A stretch of DNA of 64,000 bases from CAZFVY01 sp964522665 (GTDB lineage Bacteria; Verrucomicrobiota; Verrucomicrobiia; Limisphaerales; CAZFVY01). The first letter of the stretch is position 1. Each line of letters opens with the position of its first letter. The stretch is taken from the NCBI GenBank assembly GCA_964522665.1, contig CAZFVY010000024.1, positions 4,172 to 68,171 on the forward strand, written 5' to 3'. Of this stretch, positions 16,971 through 26,189 are shown in pieces. Under the pieces are notes generated by a model. It did no database searches, was not told the DNA's origin, and saw only the letters and a program-made list of their open reading frames with translations. Both the position numbers and the translations under genes were made by a program.

Positions 16971-18182
16971 ATGAAACGATACTTCAAATTGCTTGCTATC
17001 TGCGCGTCGGCGCTGGCTTTGACCCTCGGGGCCAAAGCGGCGGATGACACGGTCAAAGTCGGTATTCTCCACTCGCTCAGCGGCACGATGGCCATCAGCG
17101 AGACCTCGCTGAAGGATGTGCTGCTGTTTACGTTCGATGAAATCAACGCCAAAGGAGGCGTCATGGGCAAGAAAATCGAGCCGGTGATCGTCGATCCGGC
17201 GTCGAATTGGCCGTTGTTCGCGGAAAAGGCCGAGCAACTCTTGGTCAATGACAAGGTGGCCGTCGTCTTTGGCTGCTGGACCTCAGTCAGCCGTAAGTCG
17301 GTGCTTCCAGTCTTCGAGAAATACAATGGCTTGCTCTTCTACCCCGTTCAATACGAGGGCGAGGAGCTTTCCAAGAACATCTTCTACACCGCCGAGGCGG
17401 TCAACCAACAGGCGATCCCGCCCGTGGACTACATGCTCGGTGAAGGCAAGAAGAAATTCTACCTCCTAGGCTCGGACTACGTCTATCCCCGCACGACCAA
17501 CAAGATTCTGAAGCAATATCTCAAATCCAAGGGGATTCCGGATTCTGATATCATTGAAATCTACACTCCGTTCGGACATACCGACTACCAAACCATCGTC
17601 GCGCAGATCAAGAAGTTCTCCGCCGGCGGCAGCGCTTGCGTGATCAACACGCTGAACGGCGATACCAACGTGCCGTTCTTCAAGGAATTCGCGAACGCCG
17701 GACTTACCTCCGAGAATTGCCCCGTGGTTTCGTTCAGTCTTTCCGAGGACGAATTCCGCAGCCTCCCGACCAAGGACCTGGTGGGACACCTGGGTTGCTG
17801 GACCTATTTCATGTCTCTGAGCACGCCGGAAAATAAGGCGTTCGTCAGCGACTTCCAGAAGTGGCTCGAGACCGCTCCGGCCGGCGTGGAACGCAAGAAC
17901 CGCGTGACCTGCAGCCCGATGAACCTCTCCCGCATCGGCGTCTATATGTGGAAGCAAGCGGTCGAGAAGGCCGGCTCCTTTGAGGTGGACAAGGTCCGCG
18001 CGGCGCTGCCCGGCCAGACCTTCACCGCCCCCGAAGGCATGGTGACCATGCAGGAAAATCATCACTTGATCAACCCGGTGTTCCTCGGCGAGACCCAGGC
18101 CAACGGCCAGTTCAAGATCATCAAGTCGCTCGGCGCGATCGCCGGCGAACCGTTCAGCGAGAAGTTCCTCGGCAAGAATTGA
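16971..18182 (+). CDS. urtA: Urea ABC transporter, periplasmic substrate-binding protein
   Basis: This encodes 403 aa with a cleavable signal peptide (LLAICASALALTLGAKA). The mature part is a type-I periplasmic binding protein of the amide/branched-chain amino-acid class with UrtA signatures: VKVGILHSLSGTMAISETSL near the N-terminus, PVQYEGEE, and NGDTNVPFF. The length equals that of known UrtA proteins. It heads the complete urtABCDE set, after the porin, and delivers urea to the UrtBC permease. Confidence 0.92.
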   Translation: MKRYFKLLAICASALALTLGAKAADDTVKVGILHSLSGTMAISETSLKDVLLFTFDEINAKGGVMGKKIEPVIVDPASNWPLFAEKAEQLLVNDKVAVVFGCWTSVSRKSVLPVFEKYNGLLFYPVQYEGEELSKNIFYTAEAVNQQAIPPVDYMLGEGKKKFYLLGSDYVYPRTTNKILKQYLKSKGIPDSDIIEIYTPFGHTDYQTIVAQIKKFSAGGSACVINTLNGDTNVPFFKEFANAGLTSENCPVVSFSLSEDEFRSLPTKDLVGHLGCWTYFMSLSTPENKAFVSDFQKWLETAPAGVERKNRVTCSPMNLSRIGVYMWKQAVEKAGSFEVDKVRAALPGQTFTAPEGMVTMQENHHLINPVFLGETQANGQFKIIKSLGAIAGEPFSEKFLGKN

Positions 18183-18213
18183 GCTTCCTCAAAATAGCCC
18201 GCCTGCAAAATCG

Positions 18214-18247
18214 GTGGGGACAGGGTTGTGCCTTTCCCTGTCCCCAC
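18214..18247 (+). terminator. Intercistronic hairpin between urtA and urtB
   Basis: A perfect 12-bp stem (GTGGGGACAGGG / CCCTGTCCCCAC) with a 10-nt loop is followed by TTTC. It lies 32 nt after the urtA stop. It could partly terminate transcription or protect the 3' end of the urtA message, giving the binding protein in excess over the membrane components. Confidence 0.65.
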
Positions 18248-18304
18248 TTTCAGTCTTGTCGGCGCGGTGACGAAACGTAGGATGACCCACTGAACTGGAA
18301 CGTG

Positions 18305-20002
18305 ATGGCTGCGCGCTTTTTTCGCCTCATTTGCCGGACTTTCGCCCTGCTGGGCCTCGGCGGCGGGTTGTTGACGGTTGGCGTCTCCATCGGGCGGGCC
18401 GCCGACCCGCGCGCGACCCTCGTTGAGGCCCTCACGAATGCCGATCTGACCGCGCAAATCAAGATTGTCCAGCAACTGAGCATCGTCGCCGACCCAATCG
18501 TGAGTCAGGTGCTGGGCGCGTGGCGGCAAGGCAGCGTCTATCTTTACGATGGGCCGGACCAAAGCAAAGTCCCGTTTCTGCTAGATAGCGCCAGCGACGC
18601 GGCCGGGAAGGCGCGGGCGGTGGCGATCGCGACCGGCAAGCCACTACTCGATGCCGCGGGCAAACCGCTATTCCTGGCCACCGCCGGGTTGACCGCGGCC
18701 GACACGACCTCCAAGTTGCGCAAGGCGATCAAGACCACGCTTGACGTTCTGGCGTTGGCGAATCCGAATCCGAATCTTCGCCGCGACGCCGCCGCCAAAC
18801 TCGGTTTTGATCAAAATCCGGAATTCCTCCTGGCGTTTCGCGCGCGACTCGCCGAGGAAAAAGAGCCGGGCGTCCGCAAGGCGCTGGAGGAAGCGATTGC
18901 GATTACGCTCCTGGCCGATGGCAAGCCCGAGGTGCAGCTTGACGCCGTGCGCAAACTGGGCGCGATGAAGTCGATCCCCGCCTTGGACCTTTTGGAAAAG
19001 CTGCTGACGGAGCTTTCCGCCGATCCCCAACGGCGCGGTTCGGCATTGGGCATCGCGACGCTCGCTTCGGTCACCCAGATTCATGACCATATCGTCTGGG
19101 GCGATTTCATCGGGACTTGTTTTCGCGGTCTTAGCTTGAGCGCGGTCTTGCTAGTGGCGGCGCTCGGTCTCGCGATCACCTTCGGACTGATGGGGATCAT
19201 CAATATGGCCCATGGGGAAATGATCATGGTCGGCGCCTACACCGCCTACGTTTCGCAGAGCATTTTTAACCGTTGCTTCGGTGCCGCGACCGGCGGCGCT
19301 GACTGGTATTTCGTCGCCGCGCTGCCCGGCTCTTTCCTCACCGCCGGGCTTCTCGGCCTGCTACTTGAGCGCGGCATCATCCGGTTCCTTTATCGACGGC
19401 CGTTGGAATCGTTACTGGCGACGTGGGGCGTGAGCCTAATCCTCCAACAAGTCTTTCGGGCGACGTTTGGCGCCGCAAACGTCGATGTCAGCTCGCCGAG
19501 CTGGCTGCGGGGAAACCTGACCGTGGCGGACGTCGGCTTCACGTACGGTCGCATTTTTGTGCTTGGCTTCGCGGTCGCGATCGTCTTCCTTACTTGGCTG
19601 ATCCTGACCAAAACCTCCCTCGGCCTCCAAGTGCGGGCGGTCATGCAGAACCGGGCGATGGCCTCCTGCATCGGCGTGCGCACCGACCGCGTGAATATGG
19701 CGACGTTTGCGTTTGGCTCGGGGCTGGCTGGCATGGCGGGCGCCTGCCTCTCGCAGCTCGGCAACGTCGGCCCCAGCCTTGGCCAGAGCCACATCGTCGA
19801 TTGCTTCATGGTGGTGGTTCTCGGCGGCGTTGGCAACTTGGCCGGCACCGTCGGCGCGGCGCTTGGCATTGGGGTCACCGATGAGATTCTGCAACCCTAC
19901 TTGGGCGCGGTGCTCGGCAAGATCACCGTCCTCTCCGCGATCATCCTCTTCCTGCAATGGCGGCCGGCCGGACTCTTCGTCACCCGCAGCCGCAGCCTCT
20001 AA
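18305..20002 (+). CDS. urtB: Urea ABC transporter, permease UrtB
   Basis: This encodes 565 aa from the ATG at 18305 (a GTG codon directly precedes it). Like many UrtB proteins it has a signal-like N-terminus (FALLGLGGGLLTVGVSIGRA) and an extra-membrane helical domain of about 240 residues with HEAT-like repeats. The LivH-type membrane domain follows from about residue 275 (FGLMGIINMAHGEMIMVGAY is the conserved permease motif). It forms the channel with UrtC. Confidence 0.9.
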   Translation: MAARFFRLICRTFALLGLGGGLLTVGVSIGRAADPRATLVEALTNADLTAQIKIVQQLSIVADPIVSQVLGAWRQGSVYLYDGPDQSKVPFLLDSASDAAGKARAVAIATGKPLLDAAGKPLFLATAGLTAADTTSKLRKAIKTTLDVLALANPNPNLRRDAAAKLGFDQNPEFLLAFRARLAEEKEPGVRKALEEAIAITLLADGKPEVQLDAVRKLGAMKSIPALDLLEKLLTELSADPQRRGSALGIATLASVTQIHDHIVWGDFIGTCFRGLSLSAVLLVAALGLAITFGLMGIINMAHGEMIMVGAYTAYVSQSIFNRCFGAATGGADWYFVAALPGSFLTAGLLGLLLERGIIRFLYRRPLESLLATWGVSLILQQVFRATFGAANVDVSSPSWLRGNLTVADVGFTYGRIFVLGFAVAIVFLTWLILTKTSLGLQVRAVMQNRAMASCIGVRTDRVNMATFAFGSGLAGMAGACLSQLGNVGPSLGQSHIVDCFMVVVLGGVGNLAGTVGAALGIGVTDEILQPYLGAVLGKITVLSAIILFLQWRPAGLFVTRSRSL

Positions 20003-20010
20003 TCCGCCGC

Positions 20011-21192
20011 ATGCGACGTATCCTGTCCCCCCGCGAGCTTACGGTCTTGGGTGTTGTTTGCGTCTTGGTGTTGGGCGTCATGCCGGCGCTGAACGCCTTC
20101 CTGCCGGTGACGCACCCGTTGCATATTTCGACGTTTACGCTGAGCCTCTGCGGCAAGTATCTCTGTTACGCCGTGCTCGCCCTCAGCGTCGATTTGCTTT
20201 GGGGCTACACCGGGCTGTTAAGTCTCGGCCAATGCCTTTTTTTCTCGCTTGGCGGCTATGCGCTGGGAATGCATCTCATGCTCATGATCGGTCCACGCGG
20301 GCAATACAAAAGCAGCATCCCGGATTTCATGGTGTTTCTTGAATTTCCGAAACGCTTTCCCGCGACGGGTGGATTGCCGCCGCACTGGATTCCTTTCAAA
20401 CATTTTTGGTTCGCCGCGGCGGCGGTGCTTTGGGTGCCAGCGGTCGTCGCTCTGATCTTTGGTTTCCTTGCGTTTCGCTCCCGGATCAAGGGCGTCTATT
20501 TTTCGATCCTGACGCAGGCTCTCACCTACGCCGCCTGCCTGATGTTTTTCCGGAACGATTTCACCTTCGGGGGGAACAACGGTCTCACCGACTTCAAGGA
20601 CGTTTTGGGTTGGGAAATTAATTCGCCGGGCACGCGGCGCGGCTTGTTCATGGCGTCGGCCCTCTTGCTCCTGGTGGTCTATCTGCTTTGCCGCTGGTTG
20701 ACGGCGACGCGTTTCGGCAAGATTCAGCGAGCCATCCGCGATAGCGAGAATCGCGTCCTGTTCTCGGGCTACGCCACGGCGAATTTCAAGCTGTTTGTCT
20801 TTGTGTTTGCCGCTGTCATCGCCAGTCTGGGGGGAGCGCTCTTTGTTCCCCAGGTCGGGATTATCAATCCGAGCGAAATGGCGCCGGACAAATCTCTCGA
20901 GGCGGTCATGTGGGTCGCCGTGGGCGGGCGGGGGACACTCATCGGGCCGATCCTGGGCGCGGTCGGTGTCAACTGGCTCAAGAGCGTCGCGACCCATAAG
21001 GCGCCCGAATACTGGCTTTATTTCCTGGGAGGGCTTTTCGTGGTGGTGACGCTTTTCTTCCCGAACGGGATCGTCGGCATCCCTGAGCAGGTCCGGCAGC
21101 TCCGGCGGCGCCTGACCGGTCGCTCCCAGCCGGACGCCGACAAACCGGTCGTTGACGCCGCGGCGGCGCCCAAACCGGAAACCGAGTCTTAA
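20011..21192 (+). CDS. urtC: Urea ABC transporter, permease UrtC
   Basis: This encodes 393 aa from the ATG at 20011, 9 nt after the urtB stop. It is a LivM-type permease with about ten hydrophobic segments and the conserved GYTGLLSLGQCLFFSLGGYA motif. The C-terminus carries the EAA-like loop (GGRGTLIGPILGAVGVNWLK) followed by a hydrophilic tail. It pairs with UrtB in the inner membrane. Confidence 0.9.
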   Translation: MRRILSPRELTVLGVVCVLVLGVMPALNAFLPVTHPLHISTFTLSLCGKYLCYAVLALSVDLLWGYTGLLSLGQCLFFSLGGYALGMHLMLMIGPRGQYKSSIPDFMVFLEFPKRFPATGGLPPHWIPFKHFWFAAAAVLWVPAVVALIFGFLAFRSRIKGVYFSILTQALTYAACLMFFRNDFTFGGNNGLTDFKDVLGWEINSPGTRRGLFMASALLLLVVYLLCRWLTATRFGKIQRAIRDSENRVLFSGYATANFKLFVFVFAAVIASLGGALFVPQVGIINPSEMAPDKSLEAVMWVAVGGRGTLIGPILGAVGVNWLKSVATHKAPEYWLYFLGGLFVVVTLFFPNGIVGIPEQVRQLRRRLTGRSQPDADKPVVDAAAAPKPETES

Positions 21193-21210
21193 CCGCGCCG
21201 AAAACTGAGC

Positions 21211-21978
21211 ATGCAGCGCGATTTCATTCTGACGCTCGAAGGGGTTAACAAGACCTTCGATGGTTTTAAGGCGATCTCGAACCTGACGTTCTACATGGAC
21301 CCGGGCGAGTTGCGCACGATCATCGGCCCCAATGGCGCCGGCAAGAGCACGATGATGGACCTGATTACCGGGCGGACGCGGCCCGATTCCGGCAAAATTG
21401 AATTCGGCAAGAACACCGACCTGACCAAACTCAACGAATACCAGATCAATCGTCTCGGGATTGGCCGAAAATTCCAAACGCCCTCGGTTTACACCGATCA
21501 TTCCGTTTTCGAGAATGTGCTCCTCTCGCTTCCCGGTCGGCGCAGCGTCTGGGAGGCGCTCTTCGCGCCCGTGACCGAGGCGCAACGCGAACGCATCCAC
21601 GAAATTCTGACCACGATCGGCCTCGAACGCCATCCCCAGGTCCGCGCCGGGACGCTCGCCCACGGACAGAAGCAGTGGCTCGAAATCGGGATGCTGCTGG
21701 CCCAAAATCCGAACCTCCTCCTGGTCGATGAACCGGCCGCCGGCATGACCGACGAGGAGACCGCCCGCACCGGCGAGTTGCTTTTGAGCCTTGCAGGCAA
21801 GCACAGCATCATCGTGATTGAGCACGACATGACGTTCGTCCGCCAAATTGCCAGCAAAGTAACCGTGCTCCATCAAGGCACGGTCCTCTGCGAGGGCACG
21901 GTCGATGAAGTGCAGAACAACGAACGGGTAATCGAGGTTTACCTGGGCCGCAAGGCCGACCCGAAGCGCCACGCCTGA
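21211..21978 (+). CDS. urtD: Urea ABC transporter, ATPase UrtD
   Basis: This encodes 255 aa. Visible motifs are Walker A GPNGAGKST (about residue 44), Q-loop IGRKFQTPSV, a degenerate signature LAHGQKQWLEIGM, Walker B LLLVDEPAAGMT and the switch histidine IVIEHDMTF. The AHGQKQ signature replacing SGGQ is characteristic of the LivG/UrtD class. It is 18 nt after urtC. Confidence 0.92.
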   Translation: MQRDFILTLEGVNKTFDGFKAISNLTFYMDPGELRTIIGPNGAGKSTMMDLITGRTRPDSGKIEFGKNTDLTKLNEYQINRLGIGRKFQTPSVYTDHSVFENVLLSLPGRRSVWEALFAPVTEAQRERIHEILTTIGLERHPQVRAGTLAHGQKQWLEIGMLLAQNPNLLLVDEPAAGMTDEETARTGELLLSLAGKHSIIVIEHDMTFVRQIASKVTVLHQGTVLCEGTVDEVQNNERVIEVYLGRKADPKRHA

Positions 21979-21990
21979 CGCTCGCCAGCC

Positions 21991-22686
21991 ATGCTGACCA
22001 TCTCGAATCTCAACGCGGCGTACGAAGGCTCGCAAATCCTGCGGAACGTCTCGCTCACCGTTCCCGAACGCCGCGTCGTCTGCCTCATGGGCCGCAACGG
22101 CGTCGGCAAAAGCACGACGTTAAAGTGCGTCGTCGGCTTGTTGAAACCGGTGAGCGGCGACATCAGTTTGGCATCCGCGTCATTGAACGGCCTGGCTCCC
22201 GACGAACGCTCCCGCCGCGGCATCGGCTACGTCCCGCAAGGACGAGACATCTTTCCTAATTTGACCGTCTGGGAGAACCTCGAGTTGAGCCTGATCGTGC
22301 ATGACCATAAGGCCGCCGGGCAGGTGGACCGAGTCCTGGGATTGTTCCCCGTGCTCAAAACGATGCTCAAGCGCAAGGGCGGCGTCCTCAGCGGCGGACA
22401 ACAGCAGCAACTGGCCATCGCCCGCGCGCTGCTTACCGATCCGCGCGTCCTCATCCTTGATGAGCCAACCGAGGGCATCCAACCGTCGATCATCGATGAA
22501 ATTGGCGACACGCTCTGCAAGATCAAGGCCGAGGGCCGAATCAGCATCTTGTTGGTCGAGCAATACGTTGACTTCGCGCGCGCGGTGGCCGATCAATTTT
22601 ACATCATGGACCGAGGCGCGATTGTAATCGGTGGTGAGATCGATCAATTAACGGACGGCGTTATCCGGCAGCATCTGGTTGTCTGA
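21991..22686 (+). CDS. urtE: Urea ABC transporter, ATPase UrtE
   Basis: This encodes 231 aa. Motifs are Walker A GRNGVGKST, Q-loop YVPQGRDIFPN, signature LSGGQQQQLAIARAL, Walker B VLILDEPTEGIQ and H-loop LLVEQYV, as expected for the LivF/UrtE partner of UrtD. It starts 12 nt after urtD and is followed after 14 nt by ureD, physically linking uptake and hydrolysis. Confidence 0.92.
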   Translation: MLTISNLNAAYEGSQILRNVSLTVPERRVVCLMGRNGVGKSTTLKCVVGLLKPVSGDISLASASLNGLAPDERSRRGIGYVPQGRDIFPNLTVWENLELSLIVHDHKAAGQVDRVLGLFPVLKTMLKRKGGVLSGGQQQQLAIARALLTDPRVLILDEPTEGIQPSIIDEIGDTLCKIKAEGRISILLVEQYVDFARAVADQFYIMDRGAIVIGGEIDQLTDGVIRQHLVV

Positions 22687-22700
22687 GCGAGGGGGGAACG

Positions 22701-23588
22701 ATGCGGTTGAGTTCCTCATTCCCGACTGAATCGGCGCCGGTGGGCGACAAGGCGTCGGCGTCCGCGCGCGGCGGCCGCCTGGGCAGCGGCTTCCTGGAAG
22801 TGCGGTTGGTGCGCGGACAAAGCAGCGTTACCCGCGCCTACTCTCGGAATCCTTTCAAGCTGCTGACGCCGCGCTCGTGCGGACCGAGCGTTTGGGCCTG
22901 CGTGAGTCACTTGGGCGGCGGGATGCTGGCGGGCGATGAGGTGGAATTTGACCTCGACCTCGGCCCGAACGCCAACGCGTATCTCGGGACCCAGGCGTCC
23001 ACCAAGGTTTATCGCAGCCCGGCGGGTCGCCCCTGCCGGTTCGAGCTGCGCGCGCGAATTGGCGCCGGCGCCCGACTGCTTTGGGCGCCCGACCCGGTCC
23101 AGTGCTTCGCGAACTCGGTTTATGAGCAGCGCCAGCGATTTGAGCTGGGGCCGGGCGCTGGTTTGGCCCTCGTCGATTCAGTTTCCGCCGGGAGGACGGC
23201 TCGGGGCGAACGCTGGGCTTTCTCGCGCTATCGAACGCGCACGGAGATTTTCGTCGCGGGACAGCGAGCTTTCGTGGACGCGCTGACGCTTGATCCCCTC
23301 GATGGTCCGCTCGCCAGTCCGTGGCGCTTGGGCCGTTTCAATTGCCTGTCGATGATCGCGTTGATTGGCACACCTTTTCAGTCGGCCGCGACCCAGCTGA
23401 TCGAGGCAGTCGCGCGACGCCCCATCGTGCGGCAGACTCCGCTGCTGCTGGCCGCCAGCGCGCTGCCGAGCGGGGCGATCCTGCGAATCGCCGGAATCAG
23501 TTCGGAAACGGTCGCGCGCGAGACGCGGGCCGCGCTGGCGTTCGTCAGCGACTGGCTGCAAGACGACCCTTGGGCAAGAAAATGGTAA
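22701..23588 (+). CDS. ureD: Urease accessory protein UreD (UreH)
   Basis: This encodes 295 aa, preceded by a strong GAGGGGGGAACG ribosome-binding site. UreD features are seen along the chain: LVRGQSSVTRAYSRNPFKLL, GGGMLAGDEVEFDLDLGPNA, LGTQASTKVYRS and a central YEQRQRFELGPGAGLALVDS. It is the scaffold that binds apo-urease and, with UreF and UreG, forms the nickel-delivery complex. It is the first gene of the urease set, upstream of the structural genes. Confidence 0.9.
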   Translation: MRLSSSFPTESAPVGDKASASARGGRLGSGFLEVRLVRGQSSVTRAYSRNPFKLLTPRSCGPSVWACVSHLGGGMLAGDEVEFDLDLGPNANAYLGTQASTKVYRSPAGRPCRFELRARIGAGARLLWAPDPVQCFANSVYEQRQRFELGPGAGLALVDSVSAGRTARGERWAFSRYRTRTEIFVAGQRAFVDALTLDPLDGPLASPWRLGRFNCLSMIALIGTPFQSAATQLIEAVARRPIVRQTPLLLAASALPSGAILRIAGISSETVARETRAALAFVSDWLQDDPWARKW

Positions 23589-23705
23589 CGCCCCGATCTC
23601 ATTTAACCGACGCCACAGGGTCCATTCCGCGCCCCGAAAGGCGCGCGCGAGTGGGCGGGCGCTTGATTATTCCGTCGCGTCCGTCGAGAATCAGCGAGTA
23701 ATCCT

Positions 23706-24470
23706 ATGCACCTTTCACCTCGTGAAATTGACAAACTTCTGCTGCACAACGCCGGCTTTTTGGCGCAGAAGCGCCTCGCGCGCGGCGTTCGCTTAAACCA
23801 CCCCGAAACCGTCGCCCTGATCGCCACGCAATTGCTTGAATTCATTCGCGACGGGAAGTCGGTCGCCGAATTGATGGACCTGGGGCGGCGTTTTCTTGGA
23901 CGGCGTCAGGTCATGTCGGGCGTGCCCGAAATGGTCGCCGAGGTGCAGGTCGAAGGCACTTTTCCGGATGGGTCAAAACTGGTGACGGTTCATCACCCGA
24001 TCGCGGCGGAAGACGGTGATCTCACCCTTGCGTTGTACGGCAGCTTTCTACCGCCCCCCGATCCATCGCGTTTTCGCGCGGACGCCGCGCACGCGGAGCC
24101 GGAGCCTGGCGCGTATGAGATTCTGGAAGGCGAATTGATTTTGAACCCGGGCGGCGCGACGGAAACCGTGGCGGTGACTAACCTCGGCGACCGCCCGGTC
24201 CAGGTCGGCAGCCATTATCATTTTATCGAAACGAACTCCCAACTGCGTTTCGACCGCGGCAAGGCGTACGGCAAACGTCTCGACATCCCGGCCGGCACCG
24301 CGGTCCGTTTCGAGCCAGGCGAGACCAAGACGGTCCCGCTGGTGGACATTGGCGGTAAGCGCGTCATTACCGGCGGCAATAATCTCGCCACCGGGCCGGT
24401 TTCGCCCGCAGGCCGCTTCGCCGCGCTGGAACGCGTCCAGGCGCAAGGTTTCGCCCACCAGGAGGATTGA
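23706..24470 (+). CDS. ureAB: Fused urease gamma-beta subunit
   Basis: This encodes 254 aa. Residues 1-100 are the gamma subunit (MHLSPREIDKLLLHNAGFLA; RLNHPETVALIATQLLEF; GRRQVMSGVPEMV). Residues 140-250 are the beta subunit (GELILNPGGATETVAVTNLG; VQVGSHYHFIETN; LDIPAGTAVRFEPGE). The linker is Pro/Ala-rich. The same gamma-beta fusion is known from Helicobacter UreA and some other bacteria. It is 3 nt upstream of ureC, so the stoichiometry is translationally coupled. Confidence 0.92.
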   Translation: MHLSPREIDKLLLHNAGFLAQKRLARGVRLNHPETVALIATQLLEFIRDGKSVAELMDLGRRFLGRRQVMSGVPEMVAEVQVEGTFPDGSKLVTVHHPIAAEDGDLTLALYGSFLPPPDPSRFRADAAHAEPEPGAYEILEGELILNPGGATETVAVTNLGDRPVQVGSHYHFIETNSQLRFDRGKAYGKRLDIPAGTAVRFEPGETKTVPLVDIGGKRVITGGNNLATGPVSPAGRFAALERVQAQGFAHQED

Positions 24471-24473
24471 GTT

Positions 24474-26189
24474 ATGGCCCACAAGATCAAACGTTCCCAT
24501 TACGCCGACATGTTCGGCCCAACCACGGGTGACAAAGTGCGTCTTGGTGACACCGGACTCATGCTCGAGGTCGAGCGCGACCTGGCCGTTTATGGCGACG
24601 AATGCAAATTTGGCGGCGGCAAGGTCCTGCGCGAAGGGATGGGGCAGGCGACCGGCGTGTCGGAAGAAGCGGCGCTCGATTGCGTCATCACCAACGCGCT
24701 GATCGTCGATTACACCGGCATCATCAAGGCGGACGTCGGGATCAAGGGCGGGCGCATCGCGGGTATCGGCAAGGCCGGCAACCCCGACGTGATGCACGGC
24801 GTCACCGACGGCATGATCGTCGGCGTTACGACCGAGGTGATCGCCGGCGAAGGCTTGATCCTGACCGCGGGCGGCCTCGACACCCACATACACTACATTT
24901 GTCCCCAGCAGGCGTACGAGGCGATCGCCGCGGGGATAACCACGTTCGTCGGCGGCGGCACCGGCCCGGCCACCGGCACCTGCGCCACCACCTGCACGCC
25001 CGGCGCCGGGCATTTGCGGATGATGCTGCAGGCCACCGACGGCCTGCCGATGAATTTCGGCTTCACCGGCAAAGGCAACACCGCCCGGCCGGAGGGCTTG
25101 GATGACCAGATCCTAGGTGGCGCCGTGGGGCTTAAGCTACACGAAGATTGGGGCACCACGCCCGCGGCCATCGATTGCTGCCTGACGGTCGCCGAGGAGG
25201 CGGACGTGCAAGTCACGATCCACACCGACACGCTGAATGAATCGGGATTCGTCGAGGCGAGCCTGGCCGCGTTCAAGGGCCGGACGATTCACACCTATCA
25301 CTCCGAGGGCGCCGGCGGCGGGCACGCGCCGGATATTTTGCGGGTTTGCGGTGAGTTGAACGTACTCCCCAGTTCCACCAATCCGACCCGGCCGTACACC
25401 GTCAATACGCTTGACGAACATCTCGACATGCTGATGGTCTGCCACCATTTGGACCCGAATTTGCCCGAGGACGTCGCGTTCGCGGAAAGCCGCATCCGCG
25501 GAGAGACGATCGCCGCGGAGGATATTCTGCATGATCTTGGCGCGATCAGCATGATGAGTTCCGATTCCCAAGCCATGGGCCGGGTCGGCGAGGTGATTAC
25601 GCGTACCTGGCAGACCGCGGACAAGATGCGCCGGCAGCGGGGCCGCCTCCCCGGCGATAGCGCGGGCAACGACAATCTCCGGATCAAACGATACCTCGCC
25701 AAATACACGATCAATCCGGCGATTACGCACGGGATGTCCCATTTGATTGGTTCGGTGGAAGTCGGCAAGCTCGCCGACTTGGTCCTCTGGAAACCAGCGT
25801 TTTTCGGCGCCAAGCCGGAACTGGTCATCAAAGGCGGCGTGATCGCGTGGGCGCAGATGGGTGACCCCAACGCCTCGATTCCGACGCCCCAGCCGGTCTT
25901 CATGCGGCCCATGTTCGGCGCCTTCGGGGCCGCGCCGGGGCCGCTCTCCATCGCGTTCGTCAGCCGCGCCTGCCGCGAAGAGGGCGTCGCCGCCCTTTAC
26001 GGTTTGAGCAAGCAACTCGAAGCGGTGCAGAACTGCCGACACTTGACCAAGAAAGACCTCAAATGGAACGACGCGACTCCCAAGATCACGGTCGATCCTG
26101 AGACTTATCTGGTCACGGCGGACGGCGAACCACTGGTGTGCGAGCCGGCAAAAAGCCTGCCGCTGGCGCAACGTTATTATCTCTTTTGA
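24474..26189 (+). CDS. ureC: Urease alpha (catalytic) subunit
   Basis: This encodes 571 aa, the usual UreC length. All nickel-site elements are present: the HIHYICPQ pair of histidines, the carbamylated lysine in VGLKLHEDWG, histidines in VTIHTDTLNE and FKGRTIHTYHSEGAGGGHAP, and the aspartate in MMSSDSQAMGRVG. The mobile flap MVCHHLDPNLPEDVAFAESR carries the active-site histidine. It hydrolyses urea to ammonia and carbamate in the cytoplasm. Confidence 0.95.
   Translation: MAHKIKRSHYADMFGPTTGDKVRLGDTGLMLEVERDLAVYGDECKFGGGKVLREGMGQATGVSEEAALDCVITNALIVDYTGIIKADVGIKGGRIAGIGKAGNPDVMHGVTDGMIVGVTTEVIAGEGLILTAGGLDTHIHYICPQQAYEAIAAGITTFVGGGTGPATGTCATTCTPGAGHLRMMLQATDGLPMNFGFTGKGNTARPEGLDDQILGGAVGLKLHEDWGTTPAAIDCCLTVAEEADVQVTIHTDTLNESGFVEASLAAFKGRTIHTYHSEGAGGGHAPDILRVCGELNVLPSSTNPTRPYTVNTLDEHLDMLMVCHHLDPNLPEDVAFAESRIRGETIAAEDILHDLGAISMMSSDSQAMGRVGEVITRTWQTADKMRRQRGRLPGDSAGNDNLRIKRYLAKYTINPAITHGMSHLIGSVEVGKLADLVLWKPAFFGAKPELVIKGGVIAWAQMGDPNASIPTPQPVFMRPMFGAFGAAPGPLSIAFVSRACREEGVAALYGLSKQLEAVQNCRHLTKKDLKWNDATPKITVDPETYLVTADGEPLVCEPAKSLPLAQRYYLF

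Noticed and set aside
20218..22035. 605-codon minus-strand frame through urtC-urtE
   Set aside because: It is antisense to three clear transporter genes with intact motifs; the translation is rich in Arg, Asp and His, as expected for a GC-rich shadow.
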